Below are positions 1 to 7,842 of a stretch of DNA of 64,000 bases, in pieces (position 1 is the first letter of the stretch; the number at the start of each line of letters is the position of its first letter). Made by a program: the position numbers and the translations under genes. The stretch is from Mesonia maritima (GTDB taxonomy: Bacteria > Bacteroidota > Bacteroidia > Flavobacteriales > Flavobacteriaceae): contig NZ_JBHLUA010000007.1 of the NCBI RefSeq assembly GCF_042433895.1, positions 1 through 64,000 on the forward strand, in the 5' to 3' direction. The notes under the pieces are model-generated. The model made no database searches and had not been told where the DNA came from. It saw only the letters and a program-made list of their open reading frames with translations.

Positions 1-317
1 ATAAGCTGTTTATACTTATTAATTCAGTTTTAGCTATTTTTTATTAGATCCTGTGAAAGATATATTTAGGTTTTTGTATTATTTAAAGAGGATCAAAAAG
101 TATATTATAATTTTTTGGTTACATGTTTTAAATGGTAAATGAGACTTTGAATTTTATTTTTAGTATTATAATAATTTAAAATCAGTCGAGGAATTCTATT
201 ATTTTCAGAGATCCAACATTATTTAGACAGATAGATAATAAATAATGTAAAACTTCTTAAAAAATTAATTCTGAAGTGAAATTAGGGGAGTTTTTAGGGG
301 AATTTCAATATAACAAA
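1..317. other. Gene-free AT-rich stretch
   Basis: I see no open reading frame of useful length, no RNA gene and no clear repeat here; all frames are rich in stops. It lies beyond the terminator of the minus-strand tRNA-Arg, so it may be the flank of a gene outside the window. Confidence 0.6.
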
Positions 318-352
318 AAACGCAATTATCTAAAATTAAGATAATTGCGTTT
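318..352 (-). terminator. Intrinsic terminator of tRNA-Arg
   Basis: A perfect 14-bp stem (318-331 with 339-352, 7-nt loop) is followed on the minus strand by a run of T (the A run at 314-320). It sits just past the 3' end of the minus-strand tRNA. Confidence 0.85.
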
Positions 353-360
353 ATATTTTG

Positions 361-434
361 TGACCTTGCCAGGATTCAAACCTGGAACCTCCTGAGCCGT
401 AATCAGGTGCGCTATTCAGTTGCGCCACAAGGCC
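361..434 (-). tRNA. tRNA-Arg (anticodon ACG)
   Basis: Reading the minus strand gives a full cloverleaf of 74 nt. The acceptor stem is GGCCTTG with CAAGGTC (one G-T pair) and discriminator A. The anticodon stem CCTGA/TCAGG encloses the loop TTACGGC, giving anticodon ACG, which decodes CGN arginine codons after A34 deamination. The T arm contains GGTTTGAATCC. The CCA end is not encoded. It has its own promoter and terminator, so it is a single-gene transcript. Confidence 0.95.
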
Positions 435-445
435 GTTTGCGGGTG

Positions 446-475
446 CAAATATATTCCTTTTTTATAGTTCTGCAA
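446..475 (-). promoter_or_regulatory. Promoter of tRNA-Arg
   Basis: On the minus strand a TTG (-33) at 475-473 is followed after 19 bp by TATATTTG at 453-446. This fits the Bacteroidota housekeeping consensus TTG-N~19-TAnnTTTG. The same -7 octamer precedes the tRNA-Leu at 59520. Confidence 0.75.
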
Positions 476-498
476 AAGAATTTTTTAAAAAGTATGTA

Positions 499-526
499 TT
501 GATTTTTTATGAATAACTTATCTTTA
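499..526 (+). promoter_or_regulatory. Probable promoter of apt
   Basis: TTG at 499-501, a 17-bp spacer and TATCTTTA at 519-526 resemble the Bacteroidota promoter with one mismatch in the -7 box. Transcription would start about 13 bases before the apt start codon. Confidence 0.45.
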
Positions 527-546
527 ATTTTCAATTCAATTTACAG

Positions 547-1059
547 ATGAATATAGAAGAATATATTAGAGTAGTTCCAGATTTCCCTAAAAAAGGGATT
601 TCCTATAAAGACATTACACCGCTGCTTCAAAATTATTCCGCAGTAGAAGAATGTTTATTTCAGTTTGAAAAGAAATTAGGAGATAAGAAGATAGATAAAG
701 TTATTGGGATAGAATCACGCGGTTTCTTTTTTGCTACACTTTTAGCGCAACGTTTAAAGGCCGGTTTTGTACCAATTCGAAAAGCTGGTAAATTACCTTA
801 TTTAACGGAACAAGAATCATATTCCTTAGAGTATGGACAAGATTTATTGGAAATTCACCAAGATGCACTAAAAAAAGGAGAACATGTTTTATTGCACGAC
901 GATGTTTTAGCGACAGGAGGAACCGCAGAAGCAGCTTGTAACCTTATAGAAAAATTAGGAGGCGAAATAATACAATGTAATTTTCTAATAGAGTTGTCTT
1001 TTTTAGAAGGCAGAAAAAAATTAGTGGATAAAGAAATAGTTTCTTTAATTGAATATTAA
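547..1059 (+). CDS. apt: Adenine phosphoribosyltransferase
   Basis: Cytoplasmic purine salvage enzyme that converts adenine and PRPP to AMP and pyrophosphate. The 170-residue length is the usual one for bacterial Apt. The N-terminal PDFPKKGI..DITPLL segment and the PRPP-binding loop VLLHDDVLATGGTA (about residues 113-126) are both present and intact. The gene stands alone on the plus strand; its stop overlaps by 4 bp the stop of the convergent small gene at 1056-1238. A candidate promoter lies directly upstream. The assignment rests on the family motifs and I consider it secure. Confidence 0.96.
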   Translation: MNIEEYIRVVPDFPKKGISYKDITPLLQNYSAVEECLFQFEKKLGDKKIDKVIGIESRGFFFATLLAQRLKAGFVPIRKAGKLPYLTEQESYSLEYGQDLLEIHQDALKKGEHVLLHDDVLATGGTAEAACNLIEKLGGEIIQCNFLIELSFLEGRKKLVDKEIVSLIEY

Positions 1060-1238
1060 TTCTCGAGTAATTTCTGGTTTGGGTTTACTGCGTGTTTTGT
1101 AACCCAAGCTTTCCAGCCTATTATTGCCAGTTGAAATTTACTTGCTTTCTCTAATTCTAAGCCTTTTTTAGTATAATTAGGAAGAATTAATTTATTCAAT
1201 TTAGAAAGCCCTTTAAAAAACGTTGTTTTTAAACCCAT
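1056..1238 (-). CDS. Small conserved flavobacterial protein (60 aa)
   Basis: A 60-residue basic protein with the central segment ASKFQLAIIGWKAWVTKHA. I recall short proteins of this kind (roughly 50-60 residues, core KASKxQLAIIGW) being widespread in Flavobacteriia and often carrying the product name SsrA-binding protein. It is far too short to be the roughly 150-residue SmpB and shows no recognisable SmpB fold, so that name should not be trusted. It begins 21 bp beyond the terminator of the M56 gene. Its stop overlaps the stop of apt. Real gene likely; function unknown. Confidence 0.7.
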   Translation of the reverse strand: MGLKTTFFKGLSKLNKLILPNYTKKGLELEKASKFQLAIIGWKAWVTKHAVNPNQKLLEN

Positions 1239-1258
1239 AATTTTCTTTTAAAAATACA

Positions 1259-1289
1259 AAATCCTTAAAAGAGAAACCTTTAAGGATTT
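1259..1289 (-). terminator. Intrinsic terminator of the BlaI/M56 operon
   Basis: An 11-bp perfect inverted repeat (1259-1269 with 1279-1289, 9-nt loop) is followed on the minus strand by TTTGTATTTTT. It lies 27 bp past the stop codon of the M56 peptidase gene. Confidence 0.75.
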
Positions 1290-1316
1290 GAATTTTAAGA
1301 AAAATATAAGATGCGG

Positions 1317-3374
1317 TTATTTAGTAGTCACTAAAATAACACCGTATTTTGCTTTTTTTCCATATTTCTCTATAGCTTCTTCGCCTTTAAGAATATTCAC
1401 TTTTTCAATATTATCTTCATTTAAATTATTTAGTTTTTTAAGATTAGATTTTTTTCCATTTATATAAACTATAGGTTTAGCATTTTCAAATCTTAATGAG
1501 GAAGCTATTGTTTTATTTTCATTTGGAGTTTGTCTAGCATTAATAGGTTTACTTTTATCAGCTATTTTTTGCTGCTTAAATTTTTCATCTTCAACTTTAA
1601 AGCTAATTGTAAACCAAGAGGCTTTTCCATTCTCATCAAATTTTAAGAATTCTTGTTCAACAGGTTGTTTATCTGCTAAATAATTACTGTATTCTTCTTT
1701 CGTGAAAATCAACCCATTTATATTGGCTATAAACTTTTCGCCTTGTGGGGTTTTCGTATAAGATTCGATATACAAATATTTATTTGCAAAATCACTAGGC
1801 TTATTTTTTATTCCATTTAGCACTAATATTTTATTTTTATTTACCAATTCAGCAATAGATTTTTCATTCGTTTTATTGGCTTTAATTTTTTTATCGGAAT
1901 CCTCATCAAATTTTAAGCTCATCTCTGTTATTTTGGCTTTATTTGTTGAATCTTCATATTTAGTTTCATTTACAATCATTACTCCGTCTTTTGCTTTTTC
2001 GCCATATTTTTTAATAGCTTCAGCAGGATGAATTTCAGTAAACTCAAGGTAATTTCCTTCTTTAGTTTGATAAGAAAATTTATTTTCGGTAAGCTCGTCG
2101 AAAGTATATTGCTTTCCGTTGATAATATATAAAGGCTTTTTACCTAACTTATGTAAGTTTTTATATCCAGTTTTACTTCCTTTTTTCGAAATTGTTGAAA
2201 TATGTCCTGTCGCATTGATAACCGATATTCTATTGCTTTCTACCGTAAGTTGAAGCGGGAAAGCACTTGTGGTTTTAGAAACATGATCCGAAAATTTTTT
2301 ATTTCCATGAAAACGAGTTTTAATATTTAAATTAATAAGCTCTCCTTTTTTATTCCTTTGAATTTCTGAAAATTCAACTTTCGCCGGAAGAAAATCTTTT
2401 TGAATTTTACGTTCAATAGAATTCAATTCTTTATCGCTAGTATTTGCAGCAATAATGTAAGTTGATAAAACTTGGCTTTCTTCATTAGAATCAGAAACAT
2501 ATTCAACTGAATGTTTCACATTAAAACCAAAGAGAAATAAAGCTAAAAACGGAATTAAAATTAACGTTTTAAGCATCGAAAATTTGGTAGTACGATTTTT
2601 GTTTAGCATAAATATTCTTTTTTTGATGAATGAATGATGAAATTGATTTGCGAGTAAATTAACCGCATTCTTCGTAGAAGATTTTAATAAGGTAAGTTGA
2701 TATAATTCTTTAGAATTTTCAGCAGCAATTACTTTTTGGTCAGTTAAAAATTCTAAATTCTGTACAATATCTTTTTTATAAAACCAAGCAAACGGATTAA
2801 ACCATTGGAAACAAATAAAAAGTTCAGCCAATAAAATATCCAGCGTGTGAAGCTCCCTTGCGTGAATTTTTTCGTGCGTTAAAACAATCGTTAATTCTTC
2901 AGCAGAATATTGCGTAGGGTTGTAAACAATTGTTCGTAAAAATGAAAACGCTGTAGTTTCTGTTTCAATTTCTACCAATTTCAATCCATTTTTTTCACTT
3001 CGTTTTCCGCCAGAAATAATTTTTAATAAGGAATAAAATTGAAAGAAAAACTTTAGCAAACAAAAAATAACGCCACTTATATAACCCAGAAACACCAATA
3101 AAAACCAATCTATCGTTTCGGCTTCCTCAGTAATAAAATTAGTAGAAGTAGAAATCCCCGTAGAATTTCCAGCATTCATTTGCGTAGGCATCACTACCGT
3201 TTCAATTTCGTGAATATAAAAGAAGGGAAGCAAAACACTAACTAATAAACCGCTCGCTAAAAAAATCCGCTTATATTCAAATAAGGTATTATTCGCTAAG
3301 AAAAGCCGATAAAAAATCAACCACAAACTCAGTAAAAGCGCAACTTTCCAACTGTAAGTAAAGAAGCTTTCCAT
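1317..3374 (-). CDS. M56 family (BlaR1/MecR1-like) membrane metallopeptidase with TonB-plug-like motifs
   Basis: Membrane sensor peptidase that, in the known BlaR1/MecR1 systems, transmits a signal to a BlaI repressor. Hydrophobic segments near the N terminus and another around residues 265-285 bracket the M56 domain. The zinc motif HEKIH lies near residue 170. I place the start at the ATG at 3374 (MESFFTYSWK), 1 bp past the blaI stop; an upstream ATG at 3395 would overlap blaI by 20 bp. No penicillin-binding sensor domain is visible. Instead the C-terminal half carries two copies of an AIxKYGxKAKxGVxxV motif (about residues 450-470 and the last 25 residues). These resemble the end of SusC/RagA TonB plug domains (GVILVTTK). 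The signal sensed is unknown. Confidence 0.88.
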   Translation of the reverse strand: MESFFTYSWKVALLLSLWLIFYRLFLANNTLFEYKRIFLASGLLVSVLLPFFYIHEIETVVMPTQMNAGNSTGISTSTNFITEEAETIDWFLLVFLGYISGVIFCLLKFFFQFYSLLKIISGGKRSEKNGLKLVEIETETTAFSFLRTIVYNPTQYSAEELTIVLTHEKIHARELHTLDILLAELFICFQWFNPFAWFYKKDIVQNLEFLTDQKVIAAENSKELYQLTLLKSSTKNAVNLLANQFHHSFIKKRIFMLNKNRTTKFSMLKTLILIPFLALFLFGFNVKHSVEYVSDSNEESQVLSTYIIAANTSDKELNSIERKIQKDFLPAKVEFSEIQRNKKGELINLNIKTRFHGNKKFSDHVSKTTSAFPLQLTVESNRISVINATGHISTISKKGSKTGYKNLHKLGKKPLYIINGKQYTFDELTENKFSYQTKEGNYLEFTEIHPAEAIKKYGEKAKDGVMIVNETKYEDSTNKAKITEMSLKFDEDSDKKIKANKTNEKSIAELVNKNKILVLNGIKNKPSDFANKYLYIESYTKTPQGEKFIANINGLIFTKEEYSNYLADKQPVEQEFLKFDENGKASWFTISFKVEDEKFKQQKIADKSKPINARQTPNENKTIASSLRFENAKPIVYINGKKSNLKKLNNLNEDNIEKVNILKGEEAIEKYGKKAKYGVILVTTK

Positions 3375-3375
3375 C

Positions 3376-3738
3376 TTATTTCTTATTATTTTCAATAATT
3401 TTTAAAATCTCCCGTAATTCATCCGCGCTTATTTTTTCTTCCTTCGCAAAAAAAGAAACCATATTCTTATACGAATTATCAAAAAATTTCTGCGTCGCAT
3501 TTTTCATAAAACTCTTCGTGTAATCTTCTTTACTAACTATCGGAAAATACCGATGGGTTTTCCCAAACGCCTCATAGCCAACATATTTTTTATCCTCCAA
3601 CTTGCGCACCAGCGTAGAAACCGTATTGTAATGTAATTTGCTATTCGGCATTTCAGCCAAAATTTCCTTTACAAAAGCCTTTTTCAACTTCCATACAGCC
3701 TGCATCACTTCTTCTTCTTTAGCGGTTAATTTTTGCAT
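3376..3738 (-). CDS. BlaI/MecI/CopY family transcriptional repressor
   Basis: A 120-residue winged-helix repressor with the family start LTAKEEEVMQAVWKLKKAFVKE and the recognition region LHYNTVSTLVRKLEDKKYV. Length and order match BlaI/MecI. In characterised systems the paired M56 protease inactivates it. It is the first gene of a two-gene operon with the M56 peptidase. Three 16-bp dyads with exact 20-bp spacing overlap its promoter (3861-3925), so it probably represses its own operon. No beta-lactamase gene is adjacent, so an antibiotic role is not implied. Confidence 0.93.
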   Translation of the reverse strand: MQKLTAKEEEVMQAVWKLKKAFVKEILAEMPNSKLHYNTVSTLVRKLEDKKYVGYEAFGKTHRYFPIVSKEDYTKSFMKNATQKFFDNSYKNMVSFFAKEEKISADELREILKIIENNKK

Positions 3739-3753
3739 ATTCTTAAAATTTTT

Positions 3754-3855
3754 AGGGCGTTTCCTTTCAGGTCGGGCTTTCGGCAGTCGCTTTTTTCAAT
3801 TCCTGCTATTGCAGAAATTTCAAAAGAGCTTCAACAAATGCCTCAATCCCTAACG
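3754..3855 (-). repeat. Dispersed intergenic repeat, copy A
   Basis: Read on the minus strand, this segment begins CGTTAGGGATTG, contains GAAAGCCCGACC and ends AACGCCCT. A longer copy with the same three anchors in the same order occupies 57757-57928. The middle parts differ. This copy fills the space between the predicted transcription start and the blaI start codon, so it would be the 5' leader of that mRNA. Confidence 0.75.
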
Positions 3856-3860
3856 TATGA

Positions 3861-3891
3861 CAAACTTATAACTAAAAAATAAGTTATACAA
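3861..3891 (-). promoter_or_regulatory. Promoter of the BlaI/M56 operon
   Basis: On the minus strand TTG at 3891-3889 is followed after 20 bp by TAAGTTTG at 3868-3861, matching TTG-N20-TAnnTTTG. The first operator dyad lies inside the spacer and the second covers the -33 element. Transcription would start near 3853 and give a leader of about 115 nt. Confidence 0.75.
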
Positions 3892-3925
3892 CTATGTTTA
3901 TAGTTTTTAAACTAAAAATGTAGTT
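3870..3925. promoter_or_regulatory. Triple operator for the BlaI-type repressor
   Basis: Three 16-bp dyads of the form AACT-N8-AGTT stand at 3870-3885, 3890-3905 and 3910-3925. Their centres are exactly 20 bp apart, about two helical turns, so bound dimers would lie on one DNA face. The middle site AACTAT-GTTT-ATAGTT is the most symmetric. Sites 1 and 2 overlap the -33 to -7 region of the minus-strand promoter. The stretch 3926-4130 beyond them holds nothing else that I recognise. Confidence 0.75.
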
Positions 3926-4176
3926 ATGTTAGATTTTGTTTACCGGAATAATAATTTCTAAAAGTTAGAAAAGAATAAGGTTTAATACTATAAAGAAGAT
4001 TAAAACGTATAATTATTCCTTAAAAGTATCATCAATCAACTACCGCGTTGGAAGCACAAGAGGTATTCTAGGGAAAATCTACTTGAAATTTTGGGGGAAG
4101 CCTCAGAGTATTAAAGCCTTTGGCGGCGCCAGTTAAAACAAAAGAAAACACTTATCTTCGCATAAAAAATTGAAGC

Positions 4177-5124
4177 ATGTACATTCTTTTAATCTTAGCC
4201 GGATTTATATTATTAGTAGTAGGAGGTGAGTTTCTAGTCCGTTCTTCTGTGGCATTATCATTAAAACTGAATATTTCTACAATGGTAATTGGGTTAACCG
4301 TGGTTTCTTTTGCAACTTCTTTACCCGAATTGTTGGTAAGTTTACAAGCCGCTTTAGATGGATTTTCAGACATCAGTTTAGGAAATGTAATCGGGTCTAA
4401 CATTGCCAATATTGGTTTGGTTTTGGGTGTTACCGCGTTAATTACAAAATTAGCTGTAGATCGCGATTTTTATAAATTCAACTGGCCGGTAATGCTTTTG
4501 TTTTCCGTAATGCTCTATTCTTTCTTAAAAAGCGGAAATCAAATCTCTAGATCAGAAGGAATTGCACTTTTAGTAACAATGGTTATTTATTTAGTCGTCT
4601 TAATAAGAAGAGCCCGTATAAATGATGAGGTAGCTACCGAGGAAGTCGATGAGAATTTGCAAAAAACCTCTTGGTTCAAAATTATTCTTTGGTTAATTAT
4701 TGGCGGTGTTTCTTTGTATTTCGGCTCAGAATGGTTAGTTGATGGCGCGGTAGATTTAGCCACAATGTTAGGTGTTAGTGAGCGGGTTATTTCAGTAACT
4801 ATGATCGCAATCGGGACAAGTATTCCAGAATTAGCGGCATCGGTAATGGCTGCTATAAAAAAAGAAAAAGCACTTTCGCTAGGTAATTTAATTGGTTCTA
4901 ACATTTTTAACATTGCATCGGTTTTGGGAATTACCGCTATAATCCAACCTATAAACCTTCAATCTGAAGCCGTATTAACCAACGATATTTTTTGGATGTT
5001 AGGCTTCGCGGTAGTTTTACTTCCGTTAGTGTTATTACCGGAAAAATTTAATTTCACCCGATATAAAGGATTAATTTTATTTGTAGCTTATTCAATTTTC
5101 GTAGGGATTACGTTTGTTTCTTAA
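4177..5124 (+). CDS. Sodium/calcium antiporter, CaCA family (YrbG-like)
   Basis: Inner-membrane exchanger of 315 residues with about ten transmembrane segments arranged as two inverted halves. The two alpha-repeats are plain: GLTVVSFATSLPELLVS with GNVIGSNIANIG (about residues 45-90), and TMIAIGTSIPELAAS with GNLIGSNIFNIAS (about residues 205-250). The Glu in each SLPEL/SIPEL motif is the expected ion ligand. The short hydrophilic loop between the halves (about residues 145-165) is acidic. It is a single gene; a possible promoter (TTA at 4132, N18, TATCTTCG at 4153) precedes it. The transported ion is inferred from the family. Confidence 0.93.
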   Translation: MYILLILAGFILLVVGGEFLVRSSVALSLKLNISTMVIGLTVVSFATSLPELLVSLQAALDGFSDISLGNVIGSNIANIGLVLGVTALITKLAVDRDFYKFNWPVMLLFSVMLYSFLKSGNQISRSEGIALLVTMVIYLVVLIRRARINDEVATEEVDENLQKTSWFKIILWLIIGGVSLYFGSEWLVDGAVDLATMLGVSERVISVTMIAIGTSIPELAASVMAAIKKEKALSLGNLIGSNIFNIASVLGITAIIQPINLQSEAVLTNDIFWMLGFAVVLLPLVLLPEKFNFTRYKGLILFVAYSIFVGITFVS

Positions 5125-5204
5125 AAAAATTAAGGGGTCATCTTAATAAAATGTAAAATTTTCAGATATTTTGAATTAAATATAGGGGGTGTGTTTAAAA
5201 TTAT

Positions 5205-5212
5205 TACTTTTG
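5205..5212 (+). promoter_or_regulatory. Candidate -7 element of glnN
   Basis: TACTTTTG fits TAnnTTTG and lies 30 bp before the glnN start codon. No TTG is found at the expected spacing, so a regulator may assist or the -33 may be degenerate. Confidence 0.4.
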
Positions 5213-5242
5213 CTGCCAAGCAACACACAAAATATTTATTAA

Positions 5243-7432
5243 ATGTCTACATTAAGATTCCAAGCTTTGAAAGAAACTTTAAACAGGAAAGCTGTTGAAG
5301 TAAAAGAGCCAGCTCGAAGATCAGAAATTTTCAGTAAAAATGTATTTAATGAGCCCGTTATGCGTCAGTTTTTAACTAAAGACTCGTATAAAAGTGTAAT
5401 GGACGCTATAGAATACGGTACTAAAATCGATAGAAATTTATCAGATCATATTTCAACAGGAATGAAAGAATGGGCGATTTCTAAAGGTGCAACCCATTAT
5501 ACACACTGGTTTCAGCCGTTAACCGGATCTTCAGCGGAAAAACACGATGCATTTTTTGAAACTGTAGGAGATGGAGCCGCAATCGAAAAATTTGGTGGTG
5601 GCGCTTTAGTTCAGCAAGAACCAGATGCGTCCAGTTTTCCGAATGGAGGAATTAGAAACACTTTTGAAGCAAGAGGTTACACCGCTTGGGATCCAACATC
5701 ACCGGCATTTGTTTTAGGAACTACTCTTTGTATACCTACCGTATTTGTTTCTTATACCGGTGAAGCGCTAGATTATAAAGCGCCCTTACTTCGTTCTTTA
5801 CAAGCACTAGATAATGCCGCAACCGATGTTGTAAAATATTTTAATAAAAAAGTAACCAAAGTAAATGCTACCTTGGGTTGGGAGCAAGAATATTTCTTAA
5901 TTGATTCTGCATTAGCTGCTTCAAGACCAGATATCACTTTAGCGGGCAGAACGCTTTTAGGTCACCCACCTGCAAAAGGACAGCAGTTAGATGATCATTA
6001 TTTTGGTTCAATTCCTACACGTGTATTAAATTTTATGCGTGATATGGAAAATGAATGTATGTTGTTAGGTATTCCAGTAAAAACACGTCATAATGAAGTT
6101 GCGCCAAATCAATTTGAATTAGCGCCAATTTTTGAAGAAGTAAACCTAGCGGTCGATCATAATTTATTATTGATGGATGTAATGGATAAAGTTGCGGACC
6201 GTCATCATTTTAAAGTATTATTCCATGAAAAACCGTTTGCCGGTGTAAATGGAAGTGGAAAACATAACAACTGGTCATTGGCGACAAATGAGGGAACAAA
6301 TTTATTGAGTCCAGGAAGTACACCAATGAAGAACCTTCAGTTCTTAACCTTCTTTATTAATACCATTAAAGCGGTATATGATAATGAAGAACTTTTAAGA
6401 GCGTCAATTGCAACAGCTTCCAACGATCACCGTCTTGGTGCAAATGAAGCTCCTCCTGCAATTATTTCTGTATTTATTGGTTCGCAATTAACGGAAGTTC
6501 TTGATGAGTTAGAAAAAGTTACCGACGGTAAACTTTCTCCGCAGGAAAAAACAGAGCTTAAACTGAATGTAGTAGGGAAAATACCTGAAATTTTACTAGA
6601 TAATACTGACCGAAACAGAACTTCCCCATTCGCATTCACCGGAAATAAATTTGAGTTTAGAGCTGTAGGTTCTACCGCAAACTGCGCAAACCCAATGACA
6701 GTTTTAAATTCAATTGTCGCTAAACAATTAAAAGACTTTAAATCGCAAGTCGATCAGCTTATCAAAGAAAAGAAGATGAAGAAAGACGATGCGATATTTA
6801 ATGTGTTGCGAGAATATATTAAAGAGTCTAAAAAAATTAGATTTGAAGGTGATGGTTACGGAGAAGCTTGGGAAAAAGAAGCAAAAAAACGTGGCCTAAG
6901 CAACAATAAAACTACACCGCAAGCGCTTAAAGTTAAAGTTTCAGATGAAGCTATCAAGCTTTATGAAAGCCTTGGCGTGATGAATAAAGTTGAAATTGAA
7001 GCGCGTCACGAAATTGAAGTAGAAGAGTATGCAATGCATATTCAAATTGAAGGAAGAATTTTAGGAGATATAGCTAGAAATCATGTGATTCCAACCGCTA
7101 TTCGTTATCAAAATATTTTAATCGATAATGTACGAGGTTTAAAAGAAATCTACGGAAATGATTCTTACAAGAAGTTTGCTTCAGAACAATTAGGTATTAT
7201 TGAAGATGTTTCTACCCATATTGAAAAAATAAATAAAGCGATTACCGAGATGATTAATGCTCGAAAAGAAGCGAATAAATTAGAAAATATGGAAGATAGA
7301 GCATTTGCATATTGTGATAATGTAAGACCATTTTTTGATGACATTCGCTATCATTGTGATAAATTAGAAATATTAGTAGATGATGAATTGTGGCCGCTAA
7401 CTAAATATAGAGAGTTGCTTTTTACTAGGTAA
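5243..7432 (+). CDS. glnN: Glutamine synthetase type III
   Basis: Cytoplasmic ATP-dependent synthesis of glutamine from glutamate and ammonium. The 729-residue length is typical of the dodecameric GSIII class found in Bacteroidota and cyanobacteria, much longer than GSI (about 470). Class features are visible: THWFQPLTGSSAEKHDAF near residue 95, GWEQEYFLID near 212, the nucleotide/substrate region VNGSGKHNNWS near 338, and the ATP-side segment NRTSPFAFTGNKFEFRAVGS near 457. It is monocistronic, ending in a strong terminator at 7456. No adjacent nitrogen regulatory gene is seen. Confidence 0.97.
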   Translation: MSTLRFQALKETLNRKAVEVKEPARRSEIFSKNVFNEPVMRQFLTKDSYKSVMDAIEYGTKIDRNLSDHISTGMKEWAISKGATHYTHWFQPLTGSSAEKHDAFFETVGDGAAIEKFGGGALVQQEPDASSFPNGGIRNTFEARGYTAWDPTSPAFVLGTTLCIPTVFVSYTGEALDYKAPLLRSLQALDNAATDVVKYFNKKVTKVNATLGWEQEYFLIDSALAASRPDITLAGRTLLGHPPAKGQQLDDHYFGSIPTRVLNFMRDMENECMLLGIPVKTRHNEVAPNQFELAPIFEEVNLAVDHNLLLMDVMDKVADRHHFKVLFHEKPFAGVNGSGKHNNWSLATNEGTNLLSPGSTPMKNLQFLTFFINTIKAVYDNEELLRASIATASNDHRLGANEAPPAIISVFIGSQLTEVLDELEKVTDGKLSPQEKTELKLNVVGKIPEILLDNTDRNRTSPFAFTGNKFEFRAVGSTANCANPMTVLNSIVAKQLKDFKSQVDQLIKEKKMKKDDAIFNVLREYIKESKKIRFEGDGYGEAWEKEAKKRGLSNNKTTPQALKVKVSDEAIKLYESLGVMNKVEIEARHEIEVEEYAMHIQIEGRILGDIARNHVIPTAIRYQNILIDNVRGLKEIYGNDSYKKFASEQLGIIEDVSTHIEKINKAITEMINARKEANKLENMEDRAFAYCDNVRPFFDDIRYHCDKLEILVDDELWPLTKYRELLFTR

Positions 7433-7455
7433 GTTTACTAGATCATTATATAATT

Positions 7456-7487
7456 AAGCCTGTAGCATTGCTACAGGCTTTTTTTAT
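7456..7487 (+). terminator. Intrinsic terminator of glnN
   Basis: A perfect 10-bp stem (7456-7465 with 7471-7480, loop CATTG) is followed directly by a run of seven T. Confidence 0.92.
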
Positions 7488-7842
7488 GATTATAAAGATC
7501 AAGACCATTAACTATTTGTCGACATATTTAATTTGAAAAATTTTATAGAAATTCTAATAGAGAATAGTTTCTTAGGGTTTATAAGGGTTTAACGAAATTT
7601 TCAGTTAAAAAAAGACTAATTGTTAGGCTTGTAACTATCACATTTTCAGTGTTTGAAACTTTAAAATATTACAATTAATCGTTTCTTTCTTCCGCTTTGT
7701 CGAAAAAAGTTAAATCTACTTTTTGTCAGCTCCAACTCAGTTTAATTTAGCTTCAAATTAAGGATGTAATTTATAAGATAACCCCACTTAGAAATTATAA
7801 TTTTTAAAAACTAATTTTAAAATAAATAAATACTTATTTAGC
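7488..7842 (+). other. Upstream regulatory region of the curli-like operon
   Basis: This 355-bp stretch has no gene. It is unusually long for this window, as expected ahead of a regulated biofilm operon. It holds the promoter candidate at 7696-7725 and a very AT-rich leader of about 110 bp. I find no convincing operator dyad. Confidence 0.5.
7696..7725 (+). promoter_or_regulatory. Candidate promoter of the curli-like operon
   Basis: TTTG at 7696-7699, a 17-bp spacer and TACTTTTTG at 7717-7725 resemble the Bacteroidota promoter with one extra base in the -7 box. The leader to the first curlin gene would be about 110 nt. Confidence 0.35.

Noticed and set aside
361..434. tRNA-Arg as an attachment site of an integrated element lying in 1-317
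   Set aside because: No integrase gene and no duplicated tRNA 3' end was found in the window; the left flank is too short to judge.
3376..3738. BlaI/M56 pair as a beta-lactam resistance system
   Set aside because: No beta-lactamase or alternative PBP is adjacent and the sensor lacks a visible penicillin-binding domain; such pairs are common in Bacteroidota without resistance.
3638..3853. Plus-strand reading frame opposite blaI
   Set aside because: It runs antisense to blaI and through the dispersed repeat, with no family features; a shadow.
4152..4913. Minus-strand frames opposite the antiporter gene
   Set aside because: They are shadows of a clear CaCA family gene and have no independent support.
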